A DNA stretch of 64,000 bases. Source: Chryseobacterium sp. IHB B 17019. GTDB lineage: Bacteria; Bacteroidota; Bacteroidia; Flavobacteriales; Weeksellaceae. Made by a program: the position numbers and the translations under genes. The stretch spans positions 868,001-932,000 of the forward strand of contig NZ_CP013293.1 in assembly GCF_001456155.1 (NCBI RefSeq), given 5' to 3'. Below are positions 31,581 to 41,950 of the stretch, piece by piece (position 1 is the first letter of the stretch; every line of letters begins with the position of its first letter). The notes under the pieces were generated by a model. The model was not told the DNA's origin, made no database searches, and saw only the letters and a program-made list of their open reading frames with translations.

Positions 31581-34500
31581 GTGAGAAATTAGCCATATAT
31601 GACAAGGAAAAAACGGTAAAAGACCTTCAAGATGTAAACAAAGAGGTTGATGTTTCTATTCGAAAGTTTATGGAGTTAGTAAACATGACTGAAAGAGCAT
31701 CACAGGGTTTTTCCCGTGCAACACCCAGAGAAGTAACGGCAGCATTCCGTGTAGGTGGTGAAGTTATGAGTGGTAATATTCGTATAACCAATGAGCTTTC
31801 TGAAGCCCAAAGGCGCCTTGTTACAATAAACAGAAACATGACTGTTCAAAGCTCGGCACTCTCTGGGACTATTGCTCAACAATCAGAACGCGTCCGTCAA
31901 TTAACGGCAGCTAATCGGGAATACGCGAGGGAACAACTGCGAATTGAAGCTCTTTCAGATAGAGAACGTCAAAGATTAGGTAATACAGTGATGTTGTATG
32001 GCGCCGTTCAACAAAAGTTAAATAAACTACAATTTGAATATAAAAACCTGGCAATAGCTAAACAATTAGGTATCACTCTGACGGATAAAGAAATCCAAAG
32101 AATGGAATATTTGGAAGCAAGAATAAAGCGTTATGATCAGGCCCTTAAAGCTGTTGATGCGTCTATGGGAAGACATCAAAGAAATGTTGGTAATTATGCG
32201 AGTGGTTATAATGGATTAAATATGTCTGTTGCTCAGTTGGCAAGAGAAATGCCCGCTTTCACATATTCAGTTCAGACGGGATTTATGGCTCTTTCGAATA
32301 ATATTCCAATATTCATGGATTCTGTAAGGGCTGCGATTGCCCAGAATAAAGCTTTAAGAAATGAAGGGAAAACCACTGTTCCAGTATGGAAACAGGTGGG
32401 ATTGGCGGTTCTTGGTTTTAATACTATTCTTTCCATAGCCATTACTTTAATGACTGTTTATGGTAAAGAAATCGGTGAGTGGGTTAAAAGTTTATTTCAA
32501 GCAAATGGTGCGGTTGGAATTCTCGAACGAAGTACAAAAGCATTAAATCAGGCTAGAAAAGAAGCTATAAAATCAGCAGCAAGCGAAGTTAATACGCTTG
32601 AAAAACTTTACAGGGTTTCCACAAGCGAAAACGCATCAAGAGAATCGAGAATACGAGCGGTTAATAAGCTTCAATCATTATATCCTTCTTTTTTTAAGAA
32701 TCTTTCTGACGAAACAATTATGGTTGGAAAGGCGAAAGATGCCTATTTAAGACTAAGAGGGGCTATTTTAGATAGTGCGAGAGCGAAGGCTATTGGGAAT
32801 ATATTAGAACAAAGGCAACAGAAAAAGCTTGAAGATGAAGAAAAACTAAATAAACTTCAAAATGAACAAGTTCAAGAGGCCCTAAAGCTCAGAAAAGACA
32901 TCAATGGCTCTACATCTGAATTTGTTAGAGACGGACAAGGCGGCTTAATCAAGAAAGATATTGACAATAGTATTGTTTACAAGAGAACGTTGAATGATAT
33001 AAATATCACCTTAGATAAAAAAAGAAAACTTAATAAAAAGTACTATGAGGAGAATAAGTTCCTTATGGATGAACAATACAAACTTGAAAACAAAAAGGAT
33101 GTTCTTAATTATGAAGGTGATAAAAATGGAAAAGATGAAAGACCCAAAAAACCTTCCAGCGCACAATTAACGGCAGCTCAAAAAGATTATTTAAACAACC
33201 TTCAAGCTGAAAAAGACAATGCCCTTGCAATCCAGAAAGAAAAATGGATGAATATGGAGATTGACGAGAAAACTTATTGGGAAAACTATATTAAGATTGT
33301 TAAGGATTATCGTGATAGGGTTGCTGCATATCTTAGAGGATCAAATTCTAAAGAAAGACAGGTTGAAGCTTCTGCAAGAAAAAGAGCAATTGACGAATTA
33401 GAAAAAGCTAATGAGGAAATTTACGATTATGAGAAGAAAAATTTAGAAGAAACTAATAAAATGAAGGTAAATGAGCTTGAAAGAAGTGCATCACAAATTG
33501 CAGAATCAGATTATTTGACTGACTATGATCGACTTAACAAGCAAATTGCTATTGATACTGAAATTATAAATGAATTAACTACATTCTACGATGATCAAAT
33601 TGATTTAGCAAAAAAAGCCGGAAAATCAGTCTTAGAATGGGAAAACAAACGCGATGAAGAAATAGGTAAAATTCAGGATGATAGAATGAAAAAAATGAGA
33701 TCTCTTCCTGAAGCTATGGTTAATCAAGTCAACGCAGATGCAGAAGCTTTAAAATTACAAGGTGAAATAACTTATGAACAGCAAAAAAGAGCAATTTTAT
33801 CAAACAAACGATTAAGTACAGAAGATAAATCGTTTCAATTATCAGTCCTTGATAAGCAAAATCAGATTAATATAAATAATCAGGAAATTGAAAGGTTAGA
33901 TACCTTGAAGGGGCAATTAGTTTTAAAAAGAGCGATTAACCAATTAAACGGATTACCACCAATATTAAGCCCGGAAGATGAGCAAAAATTAAAAGAACTT
34001 GAAGCGGCTAAGGAGAGATTAACGACTGAGAACGACCAAAACAATAAGGATTTAAATTTACTGACCTTTGATAAAATTGCTCAAGGGTTGAGACCTTTGG
34101 TTGATCTTGTTGGTAATAGTTTAAAAGATTTGGGATTGAATCAAATTGCCGATCAATTTTCAGTAATGTATGATAAAGTACTTGCAGAAGGGAAAGAATT
34201 TTCATTATCAAACAAAGAGATCTTCCAAGCTGCAACGGCAGTTATTTCAGATTTCTCCCAAATGTTTATCAATAAGCAAAAAGAGAATTCTATCTCAGCA
34301 TTAAACGAACAACTTAAACATTCCCAAGAAACTACAGAGCAGGAAATTGGGTTTATCAATCAGCGCCTTGAATATCTAAATGGCTTAGACGAATTATCGA
34401 AAGAGCAAATGACCGAACGTAATCGCTTGGAAGATGAAGCCAGAACTTATAAAGAACAACAGTTACAGAGAGAAAAGTTAATTGAGACCCAAAAAGCCAA

Positions 34501-35128
34501 GGCTGAACAAAAAGCCGCAGCACAGCAGGCATTAATCAACGGAGCATTAGCGGCAACTATGACATTGGCTCAAATGGGATTCGTTGCTGGCGCAATTCCA
34601 GCAGCTTTAGCTTTAGCCTTTGGTATTGCCCAATCTATTGCAATCAGCTCAAAGAATCCGGTTCCTCAATACTTTGTAGGAAGAAAAGACGGGCCAGCAG
34701 AATGGGCTTTAACCCAAGAACGAGGACGAGAGCTAATCACCGATAAAAACGATAATGTTTTAAGTTTAGGTAGTTCAAGAGGTGCTAAGAAAACATGGCT
34801 TAATAAAGGTGACAAAGTTTATACTGCAAAAGAAACGGCAACTATCTTAAAAGATATGGGTTCTTTACCAAAATTAGGGCAAAACGTTTACCGAAAAGCT
34901 GCTTTGCAGAATATTCAGGCTCCGGTTATAATTCAGAACAAACAAGAAGACTATTCTAAAAAAATAATTGACGGTTTAGCTCAGAAGTTTGAATCCATAA
35001 TTAAAAGAAATTCTAATCCGGAAATTCAATATATCAATGGAAAAATTATTCAATATCACGGGTCGAATAATCCAGTTATCCGCGGGAAATATGATCCAAA
35101 AACAGGTGAAGAAGTATGGTACCAATAA
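31577..35128 (+). CDS. Tape measure protein
   Basis: 1183 residues, largely helical. It begins with coiled coils, has a membrane-like segment around residues 275-300 (GLAVLGFNTILSIAITLM), long charged coiled coils (about 390-900) and a second hydrophobic helix near 990-1030 (AALAATMTLAQMGFVAG, AALALAFGIAQSIAI). At roughly 0.15 nm per residue the tail would be about 180 nm. The last 13 bases overlap the next tail gene. Confidence 0.92.
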   Translation: MSEKLAIYDKEKTVKDLQDVNKEVDVSIRKFMELVNMTERASQGFSRATPREVTAAFRVGGEVMSGNIRITNELSEAQRRLVTINRNMTVQSSALSGTIAQQSERVRQLTAANREYAREQLRIEALSDRERQRLGNTVMLYGAVQQKLNKLQFEYKNLAIAKQLGITLTDKEIQRMEYLEARIKRYDQALKAVDASMGRHQRNVGNYASGYNGLNMSVAQLAREMPAFTYSVQTGFMALSNNIPIFMDSVRAAIAQNKALRNEGKTTVPVWKQVGLAVLGFNTILSIAITLMTVYGKEIGEWVKSLFQANGAVGILERSTKALNQARKEAIKSAASEVNTLEKLYRVSTSENASRESRIRAVNKLQSLYPSFFKNLSDETIMVGKAKDAYLRLRGAILDSARAKAIGNILEQRQQKKLEDEEKLNKLQNEQVQEALKLRKDINGSTSEFVRDGQGGLIKKDIDNSIVYKRTLNDINITLDKKRKLNKKYYEENKFLMDEQYKLENKKDVLNYEGDKNGKDERPKKPSSAQLTAAQKDYLNNLQAEKDNALAIQKEKWMNMEIDEKTYWENYIKIVKDYRDRVAAYLRGSNSKERQVEASARKRAIDELEKANEEIYDYEKKNLEETNKMKVNELERSASQIAESDYLTDYDRLNKQIAIDTEIINELTTFYDDQIDLAKKAGKSVLEWENKRDEEIGKIQDDRMKKMRSLPEAMVNQVNADAEALKLQGEITYEQQKRAILSNKRLSTEDKSFQLSVLDKQNQININNQEIERLDTLKGQLVLKRAINQLNGLPPILSPEDEQKLKELEAAKERLTTENDQNNKDLNLLTFDKIAQGLRPLVDLVGNSLKDLGLNQIADQFSVMYDKVLAEGKEFSLSNKEIFQAATAVISDFSQMFINKQKENSISALNEQLKHSQETTEQEIGFINQRLEYLNGLDELSKEQMTERNRLEDEARTYKEQQLQREKLIETQKAKAEQKAAAQQALINGALAATMTLAQMGFVAGAIPAALALAFGIAQSIAISSKNPVPQYFVGRKDGPAEWALTQERGRELITDKNDNVLSLGSSRGAKKTWLNKGDKVYTAKETATILKDMGSLPKLGQNVYRKAALQNIQAPVIIQNKQEDYSKKIIDGLAQKFESIIKRNSNPEIQYINGKIIQYHGSNNPVIRGKYDPKTGEEVWYQ

Positions 35129-38100
35129 AACATATTTTAAATGAATCAGGCGTTTCGGAACGGTTTAAATTAGTTGTTCCAGATGGAAACTATGAAGGCG
35201 AATATAGCATCAAAAAACCTGATGGGTGGAATGATATAGACTCTATTGTAAATATTAATGAAGAATTCTTCAATATCGAAGATTTTATCATCGGAAGTTC
35301 GACAAAAATAAAATTCACTCAATTCTCAGATCCCGAATCTTTTAATTTGATACGCAATGTTTATAATGAAAAAGGAGGTGATGGAAGAATAATTTTTAAA
35401 TGGATTGCAGTAAAGGACGGCATTGAATACGATTTGCTTTCAGAAAACTTTGAAATTAATTTCAATAAAAAAATGGAATCATTTGAAAAAACAATGATGG
35501 CCACGGAAATTGAGTTGATTAAAAGTGAGTCGCAAAATAAAATTTACACTCGGGAAGATATAACAGTAGATTTATTCGATACGAAAGATCTGGATGAGAA
35601 TGACATTAATCCAGTTGCAACTTTTCCTATAGGATATAAAAAAGGAGATAAAGTTCTATCTAACTTTTACACGTTTGATATTTCTCAATTTTATTTTGGA
35701 GTAAATGGAGGTGTAAAAAGTTTCTTTTATTCCTTTGTAAGAGCTGATGATTCCGGATTTGGAATAAATACAAATAAATATTCCAGTTGGCGAAACAGCG
35801 ATACACGGCTTGGTGCAAGAAATTACCAGGGACCGTTTGTTGAAACCAATATAAACTTGCCAAATTTAAAAGCCGAAATAAGCAATATGAATATTTTGGT
35901 TGAAAAAGACATTGCGGGTGAAAACTTTGCGGACGCTTCTCTTTTTGCTATAATTCGCGTCGGAGACACAGAGGTGAGGAGAGTTTTTTTAAAGCAAACA
36001 GTTTCTGTACCAATTCCAGCAGGAGGTACATATGGTGAAATAAAAATTGATAATGCCATATATGAACTAGGCAATTTAAATCCGGGTGAAAATTTAACTT
36101 TTGAGATTATTAGTAATGTTTCGGAAAATTTAAAAGGATTTCCACTGGGAGATAATACTTCAATTGAATTAACGACAAATATTGAAAGCCCCTTAGTGAG
36201 AACAAAGGGAATTCGACTTCTTGAAGCTTTGAATCAAATTGCTAAAAACTACACATCAGGCGAAATTACAGCTGATAGTTTTATTTTGGGATCAGGGGGA
36301 TCATTTTACAATACTAGCATTTCAACAGGCATGTATTTACGTGGATTGCCTGAAATTTATTTATCCCAAAAAATGAAAACATCACTAAAAAGTATTCTAC
36401 ATGAAGGAGCCGCTAAGCTTTTGGCATTAGGATATGATGTTATGGATAATAAACTAATCGTGGAAGATATTGGATATTTTTTCAAAGACTTAAAATGTTA
36501 TGATTTATCAGAAAAACAATATGTAAGGGAAGGGTTTAAGCTTGAACACGACAACGACATATCTTACAATAATTTACTTTTTGGCTCTAAAAAGTACTCA
36601 ACAGAGGTAAAGTTTGACATTAAAAATTTTAACACTTCAGCAGAACTCAGTACACCAATTAAAACCAACAAAAATAAGTTTGATAAACAGACTGAATTAA
36701 TTATTGATTCTTTTAAAATTCAGGAATTAATTGAAGATAAAAGTTCTGCAACAAACGATAATGATGATGACAAAGTTTTGATCGATATGGTTCAAGTCAA
36801 TGATGTATGGGATCAGGGTGTATTTCAAAACTGTTCCCATACAGAGGATGGAGGTAATTTACTTCTTAACTGTGTTAGTCCTCCGTTTGATACAACACTA
36901 ATAGAAGTGGGAAATTTGATAGAAATAGTAGACGGTTATAACAAAGGCACATGGACTGTACTAGAAATTTCAGGAGCTAAAATGAAACTTGACAAGACTT
37001 CGGGAATCCAATCGGGGATTGTAGATACCCCTATCAAGTATAAAATCACTGCATTAGTTAAAAACAGGACAAATGAAGGTTTCAACATATACTCTTTAAA
37101 TGATCAACCTACAATTTTCAGCCCTGAAACAGCGACGAATATTCGGCACAACCCGAAATATCAATTAGCCAGATGGTGGCCATTATTTGGAAGTGGATTA
37201 AGGAAAAAATTAAATTCTGAGTTATTAAAAGTAACTAATTACAAAAACAATTCTGAGGCTAAAATGGAAATTGTTACTTCCGATATGTCAAACGAACTTC
37301 AGGGACCTGTTGTAGTGGGAGAAGATGAAACACTATCCAGAATGAGGGACTATAAGGCAACGTTCTTTACGGGTGAAAAAATTGAGATCAGTTATGATAA
37401 AATCACTTTCGAGGAATTCTTTGACATTTATAATAATTGGAAGTTTGGAGAAAACAACAATCGAGCCATGAGCAGGGGATTTATTTCTTGTAATACACCT
37501 TATGGTATTTACGATATTTATCCTTTCGGGCCTGGAGCATTTTCCCATAGCAAGGCGAAAAACACCTTAAACATAAAAGGCAAAGTAAAAGGACGATCGG
37601 TTGAAAACCCGATCCTATTAAGCGTTATTCAGGTTGATCGAAATACGGTTACATTAAATTGGGATTATGTTATTGATTACGTAAATCCGGTTATTAAGAT
37701 ACAATATTCATTGGACGGTTCTAATTGGGAAACTATCCACACGGTTTCCAATGTTAAGACTGCTACTTTTTCTAATAATATTTTCAATGGTATAATGACC
37801 GGGGAAACCGTTTATTTTAGAGTGTGCGTAACAACGGCAGATTTTTATAACAAAGTTTCAAATTCATTATGGGCGATCTGGCAGTTCAATGATTGGGCGA
37901 TAAAAGAGATTTCAAGAACTGAAAATGTGAATTGCGGGTACAGTTATTTGACTTTCGAGATAAAAGGAACGGGTAATTTTGAAATATTTTGGAGTTTCTT
38001 TACTTCCGTATCAGGTGGAGAATCTTATGTAACTGACCTTTCCGATAATTCAACGGTAGTTTCTTTTGCTCCGCCTTATCCTGGAGATCAGACAACCACG

Positions 38101-38319
38101 CTTTCAATGACTAATGAGACAAAGCAGTTTTCAGTAATGGTTAAAAACTCAAACAAGACAGCGGGTGGAATTACACTGAGTTGTACGTTTGGAAATGTTA
38201 TATATCCCGTTGATGCCACTTTGAATTTTGAAATTACTGATTTAGCGACTGGGGATATTAATTATTGGGTTTTGAGCGCGGAAACCGAAAAAAGATACCG
38301 AGGAAATAGTATTCCATAG
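35116..38319 (+). CDS. Large tail tip protein with fibronectin III-like domain
   Basis: 1067 residues, beta-rich. An N-terminal unit is followed by a barrel-rich middle; residues about 833-930 (NPILLSVIQVDRNTVTLNWDY ... VKIQYSLDGSNWETIH) make a fibronectin type III domain, and the end is Ig-like. It should be the baseplate hub/central fibre. No peptidase motif recognised. It stops one base before the late promoter element copy 2. Confidence 0.75.
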   Translation: MVPIKHILNESGVSERFKLVVPDGNYEGEYSIKKPDGWNDIDSIVNINEEFFNIEDFIIGSSTKIKFTQFSDPESFNLIRNVYNEKGGDGRIIFKWIAVKDGIEYDLLSENFEINFNKKMESFEKTMMATEIELIKSESQNKIYTREDITVDLFDTKDLDENDINPVATFPIGYKKGDKVLSNFYTFDISQFYFGVNGGVKSFFYSFVRADDSGFGINTNKYSSWRNSDTRLGARNYQGPFVETNINLPNLKAEISNMNILVEKDIAGENFADASLFAIIRVGDTEVRRVFLKQTVSVPIPAGGTYGEIKIDNAIYELGNLNPGENLTFEIISNVSENLKGFPLGDNTSIELTTNIESPLVRTKGIRLLEALNQIAKNYTSGEITADSFILGSGGSFYNTSISTGMYLRGLPEIYLSQKMKTSLKSILHEGAAKLLALGYDVMDNKLIVEDIGYFFKDLKCYDLSEKQYVREGFKLEHDNDISYNNLLFGSKKYSTEVKFDIKNFNTSAELSTPIKTNKNKFDKQTELIIDSFKIQELIEDKSSATNDNDDDKVLIDMVQVNDVWDQGVFQNCSHTEDGGNLLLNCVSPPFDTTLIEVGNLIEIVDGYNKGTWTVLEISGAKMKLDKTSGIQSGIVDTPIKYKITALVKNRTNEGFNIYSLNDQPTIFSPETATNIRHNPKYQLARWWPLFGSGLRKKLNSELLKVTNYKNNSEAKMEIVTSDMSNELQGPVVVGEDETLSRMRDYKATFFTGEKIEISYDKITFEEFFDIYNNWKFGENNNRAMSRGFISCNTPYGIYDIYPFGPGAFSHSKAKNTLNIKGKVKGRSVENPILLSVIQVDRNTVTLNWDYVIDYVNPVIKIQYSLDGSNWETIHTVSNVKTATFSNNIFNGIMTGETVYFRVCVTTADFYNKVSNSLWAIWQFNDWAIKEISRTENVNCGYSYLTFEIKGTGNFEIFWSFFTSVSGGESYVTDLSDNSTVVSFAPPYPGDQTTTLSMTNETKQFSVMVKNSNKTAGGITLSCTFGNVIYPVDATLNFEITDLATGDINYWVLSAETEKRYRGNSIP

Positions 38320-38358
38320 TTCACCCTCTTACACCATAAATATATGGATATAAATTTG
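38320..38358 (+). promoter_or_regulatory. Candidate late promoter, copy 2 (upstream of distal tail genes)
   Basis: Exact copy of the 21-base element at 24195, then 10 bases, then TAAATTTG (38351-38358). It precedes the tail fibre genes and probably the lysis genes. See copy 1. Confidence 0.7.
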
Positions 38359-38374
38359 TGAGTAACAATAATTT

Positions 38375-38410
38375 AGCCTTGTTTGGCGACAAGACCAATC
38401 TTGCAAGGCT
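38375..38410 (+). other. Hairpin in the leader of the distal tail transcript
   Basis: AGCCTTG at 38375-38381 pairs with CAAGGCT at 38404-38410 around a loop that can itself pair (TTGG with CCAA). The start codon follows 23 bases later. It may stabilise the mRNA or block early translation. Confidence 0.45.
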
Positions 38411-38433
38411 GATTTTGTTATGAAAGAAGAATT

Positions 38434-39315
38434 ATGCAGAAGTTTTGGTACCATAGTCCCGTACGTTTTTATAAAACAAAGGTGGAATTGTCAGATATGA
38501 CAAATCCCCAAAATACACAGTTCTTTGGGAACAAAAATCCTTATCCGTTAGAAATCAACGAATATCATCGTTTCTTAATTCCTGATTACCAAAACGAAAT
38601 TGAGACGGAAGAATTGGAATTATGGTTGGTTGGTGATAATGAGTATCGAATACCATGTGAGTTTGGTATAAATGGTGGGAAACTTTACCGAGTTACATTT
38701 ATTTTCGATCAATGGAAACAGGGAAACTTTGAGATCCGGAATTCAGAAGGTGAAACCCTTTTCTATTCAAACTGTGTTGAATTTAGAGATAGCACCGAAC
38801 CAGATGGGAGGAAATTCATTCGTGTTGCTACAAGGCACTATTATAATAAAAGCCTTTTTGCCTTTCAGAACAGCCAATTTGATTGGGTGGTAACTAATCT
38901 TCCAGCTCATTGCTTAGGACAATTTACAATAGATTCAGAGTTTGAAACGCAGCGAACAGGAAATAATAACGGTCTTGAAATAGCCGATTCTTTCGCTGAT
39001 GAAGTCGTTTCTTACCAATTCATAGGAAATGGAGATTCAAACATTTTCTCTTTCCTAATAACACATGTCCTTAACGACACTTTTTACATTGACGGAACTA
39101 AACGAACAATCAAAGAAAAACCGGATGTTGACGAATTCGCAGCACTGGGAACATTCAAGTTTGTAAACGTCAAAGATGAAAACGGACTCAATATAACTTT
39201 AGATGAAGATACGATATTCTCTGATGCCTTTAAATCAGTTTTAGGCAACGGGGAAAAGACAGCTATTTACGTGTATAATGAAAACTATATAATACCAACA
39301 GACAATGCCGGATAA
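38434..39315 (+). CDS. Putative tail fibre attachment protein
   Basis: 293 residues, beta-rich, with GGKLYRVTFIFDQWKQGNFEI and YVYNENYIIPTDNAG at the end. It starts the second late transcript. Its end overlaps the fibre gene by 11 bases. Likely links the tip to the fibre. Family not recognised. Confidence 0.55.
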   Translation: MQKFWYHSPVRFYKTKVELSDMTNPQNTQFFGNKNPYPLEINEYHRFLIPDYQNEIETEELELWLVGDNEYRIPCEFGINGGKLYRVTFIFDQWKQGNFEIRNSEGETLFYSNCVEFRDSTEPDGRKFIRVATRHYYNKSLFAFQNSQFDWVVTNLPAHCLGQFTIDSEFETQRTGNNNGLEIADSFADEVVSYQFIGNGDSNIFSFLITHVLNDTFYIDGTKRTIKEKPDVDEFAALGTFKFVNVKDENGLNITLDEDTIFSDAFKSVLGNGEKTAIYVYNENYIIPTDNAG

Positions 39316-41377
39316 AATAATATTTGCGCCATTTGTAAAGGCGGTTCCCACAACTGAAATTCCAATCACACAAAACCCTCTAATGGGACATATTGTTAAT
39401 TACAACAACGAGGGGAAAATAACATTTACACCTATCGACTCCTTCAGAACACAAATTATGACAGGAATTGCAGGTGAAGCGACACCATCTAGTTCGCCAA
39501 CCCCTTGGAATTCTGGAGACCCTGATTTGTTCGAGAAGTGGGATATTAAAACAGCAGGAACTTATACGAACTTTTTAATATCTCCAGGAAACCCCGTTGT
39601 AGTAACTACTGATGATCTAAAAGAAAACTTTGTTCAGATATGGGTTACAAATGGAGTTTCTCAAAAAGTTTTATCAGAAAAGCCAGAAAATGTAACAAGT
39701 ATCCCTCCTTTTGAAGATTTGCCATTCCCCGTAACCGAAGGAACGCAAGCGACTTATGGGGATTCAATATGGGAAGTAAAATCGGGTCAAACGGTAACTA
39801 TCTCCGATGTCCCATCTACGGACGTAAACAGTAAATGGATTTCTTTAGGATTAACCCTAAATAGTACTTTCAAGAACTATTTAAACCCTACTTTAGAAGT
39901 CGGCGCTCTGGCTCTTAATAATGGAGCTGTAACAGGTTCAACCACAAGAGGTAGAACGGTTTCATTTTTAGATATTTCTTATGCCTCTCAATTGGAATTG
40001 ATAGGAAACATGTTGTTTCAAAATATTTTCTATTATGATTTAAACAATGCTTTTATTTCTACTCAAGTAATTAATGGTAAAACTTTCACTCCAACAATTC
40101 CGGGAAATGCAGTAAAGTTTAAATTTTCTTTATATCACACAACCAATACTCAGACTGTTACTCAATCTGAATTAAATGCGTTAATTATAAATTGCTATTC
40201 AGCACAAGATACAACAATGAAAACAGTAGTTGAAAATTCAACTAACTCCGTCAAGGTATCTACGGATTATGGAGCTTTCATAATTAACTTAGGCGATGGT
40301 GTTTATAAAGAATTAGGAGGAATTGACGTAACTAACGGTAGTGACGCAAGTAATAATATTAGAATCCGAACAGAGAAAATTAATGTTTTAGATGGAATTT
40401 ATTCTTTAACTCAAGATTCCGGTTATGTTATTTCGAGAGTAGTTTATTACAAAGATGGTGTTTATACAGGATCATACGGGACATTGCCTGATTTCACAAT
40501 TAATACATCGACAGTTAACCAAATTCGCCTTGTTTGGTCGAAAACCAATGCTTCAACAGTTATTACACAGGCTGAAGTAGACGCTTTTAAATTTACGCTT
40601 CAAAATAAAACTGTAAGTAAGTTTGAGCAACAGCAAAATATCATAAAAAAGAATGCTTCTAAAGTTACTTCATGGTTTACAAACAAAAAAATGTCAAGTA
40701 TTGGTGATTCTATTACTTATGGTTTCATTCCCCGCAACTATACAGGTTATCCCGGGCAATTAGATAGTTACGCAAAACAAGCTGCGACTTTGTTAGGTAT
40801 GAAATGGGAGAATATGGGTATCTCTGGAAGTACAGTAGGGGAAGTAACTGCTGGTGATACGGTTACACGGGATCCAATGGTAGATAGATTTTCTTCAATG
40901 GCGTCTGATGCGAAGGTTATTACTTTTATGGGTGGTACTAATGACCTTAGGAATATCTCTAATTTAGGAACAATGACCAGTAGAGATAAGACTACATTTT
41001 ACGGAGCATTACATCTTTTAATTCAGGGACTATTAAATAAATATGTTTACTCACAAAATTTAACGCTTTCAAAGGATATTTTAATTGTTGGTGTTACCCC
41101 AATTAAAATTTACCCAAATTCAACCCATAACACCCTTAAAATGACAGATTATGTTGCGGCTATGAAAGAGGTTTGTGCATATTATGCGGTTCCATGTTTT
41201 GACGCTTACAATTTAAGTGGCTTAACTCCAGAAGAATTTAGAACACTGCAAGGGACGGAAACGGGCTATACCGACATGTATAATCCATTAATTACAGATG
41301 GTGTACACCCAACAAAAGAAGGAAACGCAATTTTCGCACAAAGGTTCGCTGGATTCTTGAAAACTCTGGTTGGATAA
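39305..41377 (+). CDS. Tail fibre with C-terminal SGNH/GDSL hydrolase domain
   Basis: 690 residues. The first 460 are strand-rich fibre with repeated units (two related stretches near 190-290 and 330-440 with SVTQSE/VITQAE-like ends). From 467 the GDS motif (block I, Ser469), the GGTND block (543-547) and DGVH (Asp665, His668) give the SGNH catalytic set. Such domains remove acetyl or acyl groups from surface sugars, so the fibre probably binds and trims host polysaccharide at adsorption. Confidence 0.85.
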   Translation: MPDKIIFAPFVKAVPTTEIPITQNPLMGHIVNYNNEGKITFTPIDSFRTQIMTGIAGEATPSSSPTPWNSGDPDLFEKWDIKTAGTYTNFLISPGNPVVVTTDDLKENFVQIWVTNGVSQKVLSEKPENVTSIPPFEDLPFPVTEGTQATYGDSIWEVKSGQTVTISDVPSTDVNSKWISLGLTLNSTFKNYLNPTLEVGALALNNGAVTGSTTRGRTVSFLDISYASQLELIGNMLFQNIFYYDLNNAFISTQVINGKTFTPTIPGNAVKFKFSLYHTTNTQTVTQSELNALIINCYSAQDTTMKTVVENSTNSVKVSTDYGAFIINLGDGVYKELGGIDVTNGSDASNNIRIRTEKINVLDGIYSLTQDSGYVISRVVYYKDGVYTGSYGTLPDFTINTSTVNQIRLVWSKTNASTVITQAEVDAFKFTLQNKTVSKFEQQQNIIKKNASKVTSWFTNKKMSSIGDSITYGFIPRNYTGYPGQLDSYAKQAATLLGMKWENMGISGSTVGEVTAGDTVTRDPMVDRFSSMASDAKVITFMGGTNDLRNISNLGTMTSRDKTTFYGALHLLIQGLLNKYVYSQNLTLSKDILIVGVTPIKIYPNSTHNTLKMTDYVAAMKEVCAYYAVPCFDAYNLSGLTPEEFRTLQGTETGYTDMYNPLITDGVHPTKEGNAIFAQRFAGFLKTLVG

Positions 41378-41398
41378 ACCAATTAAATTAATAACAAG

Positions 41399-41950
41399 AT
41401 GATTAAACAATTTATAATTAAAAATCTTATTTCCATTCACTCTGGTGGATTGGGAGGTAAGATTTGGAGTTCTATCCAGCTTGCGGCAATTCCGGCGGTG
41501 GGTGTGACTATTACGGAAAAGCTTATTGGTTGGTATATTGACAGCCAGATATTCATAATCATTTTGGTGGGGATGTTGTTTGTAGATTTAATTCTTGGAG
41601 TCTGGAAACATTGGAAATTACACACATTTTCTTTTAAGCGAATGATAAAAGGATTCATGGAAAAAGTGGGCCTTTTAATACTTTTCTACTTCATCAGTGA
41701 AGCCTTAATTCAAATAATAGCAGATGCAGATCTTGATAGCGTATATGTCAAAGTACCTCTCAAATTAATTATGTTCTTTTATTTAGCCGGAAACGCTTTG
41801 GTAAATATGGGAATTATATCGAACGGAAAAATACCACCTTTAGCACTGCTTTCCAGAATTGAAAAATTCAATAAAACTTTAAATATAGAAGATCTTAACC
41901 TAAAAAATAATAAAGATGAAAAAGATATTGATTCTAATAATCCTGAGTAG
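41399..41950 (+). CDS. Phage holin family protein
   Basis: 183 residues with three to four membrane helices (about 25-45, 52-68, 86-104, 118-140) and a polar acidic C-terminal tail. Position directly before the spanin and endolysin and the VDLILGVWKHWK loop match the phage_holin_4-type family. It would perforate the inner membrane and release endolysin at the set time. Its end overlaps the spanin gene by 35 bases. Confidence 0.82.
   Translation: MIKQFIIKNLISIHSGGLGGKIWSSIQLAAIPAVGVTITEKLIGWYIDSQIFIIILVGMLFVDLILGVWKHWKLHTFSFKRMIKGFMEKVGLLILFYFISEALIQIIADADLDSVYVKVPLKLIMFFYLAGNALVNMGIISNGKIPPLALLSRIEKFNKTLNIEDLNLKNNKDEKDIDSNNPE

Noticed and set aside
38420-38500. 26-codon ATG frame just before the distal tail gene
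   Set aside because: Overlaps the start of the tail gene and has no recognisable feature; start at 38434 is better.
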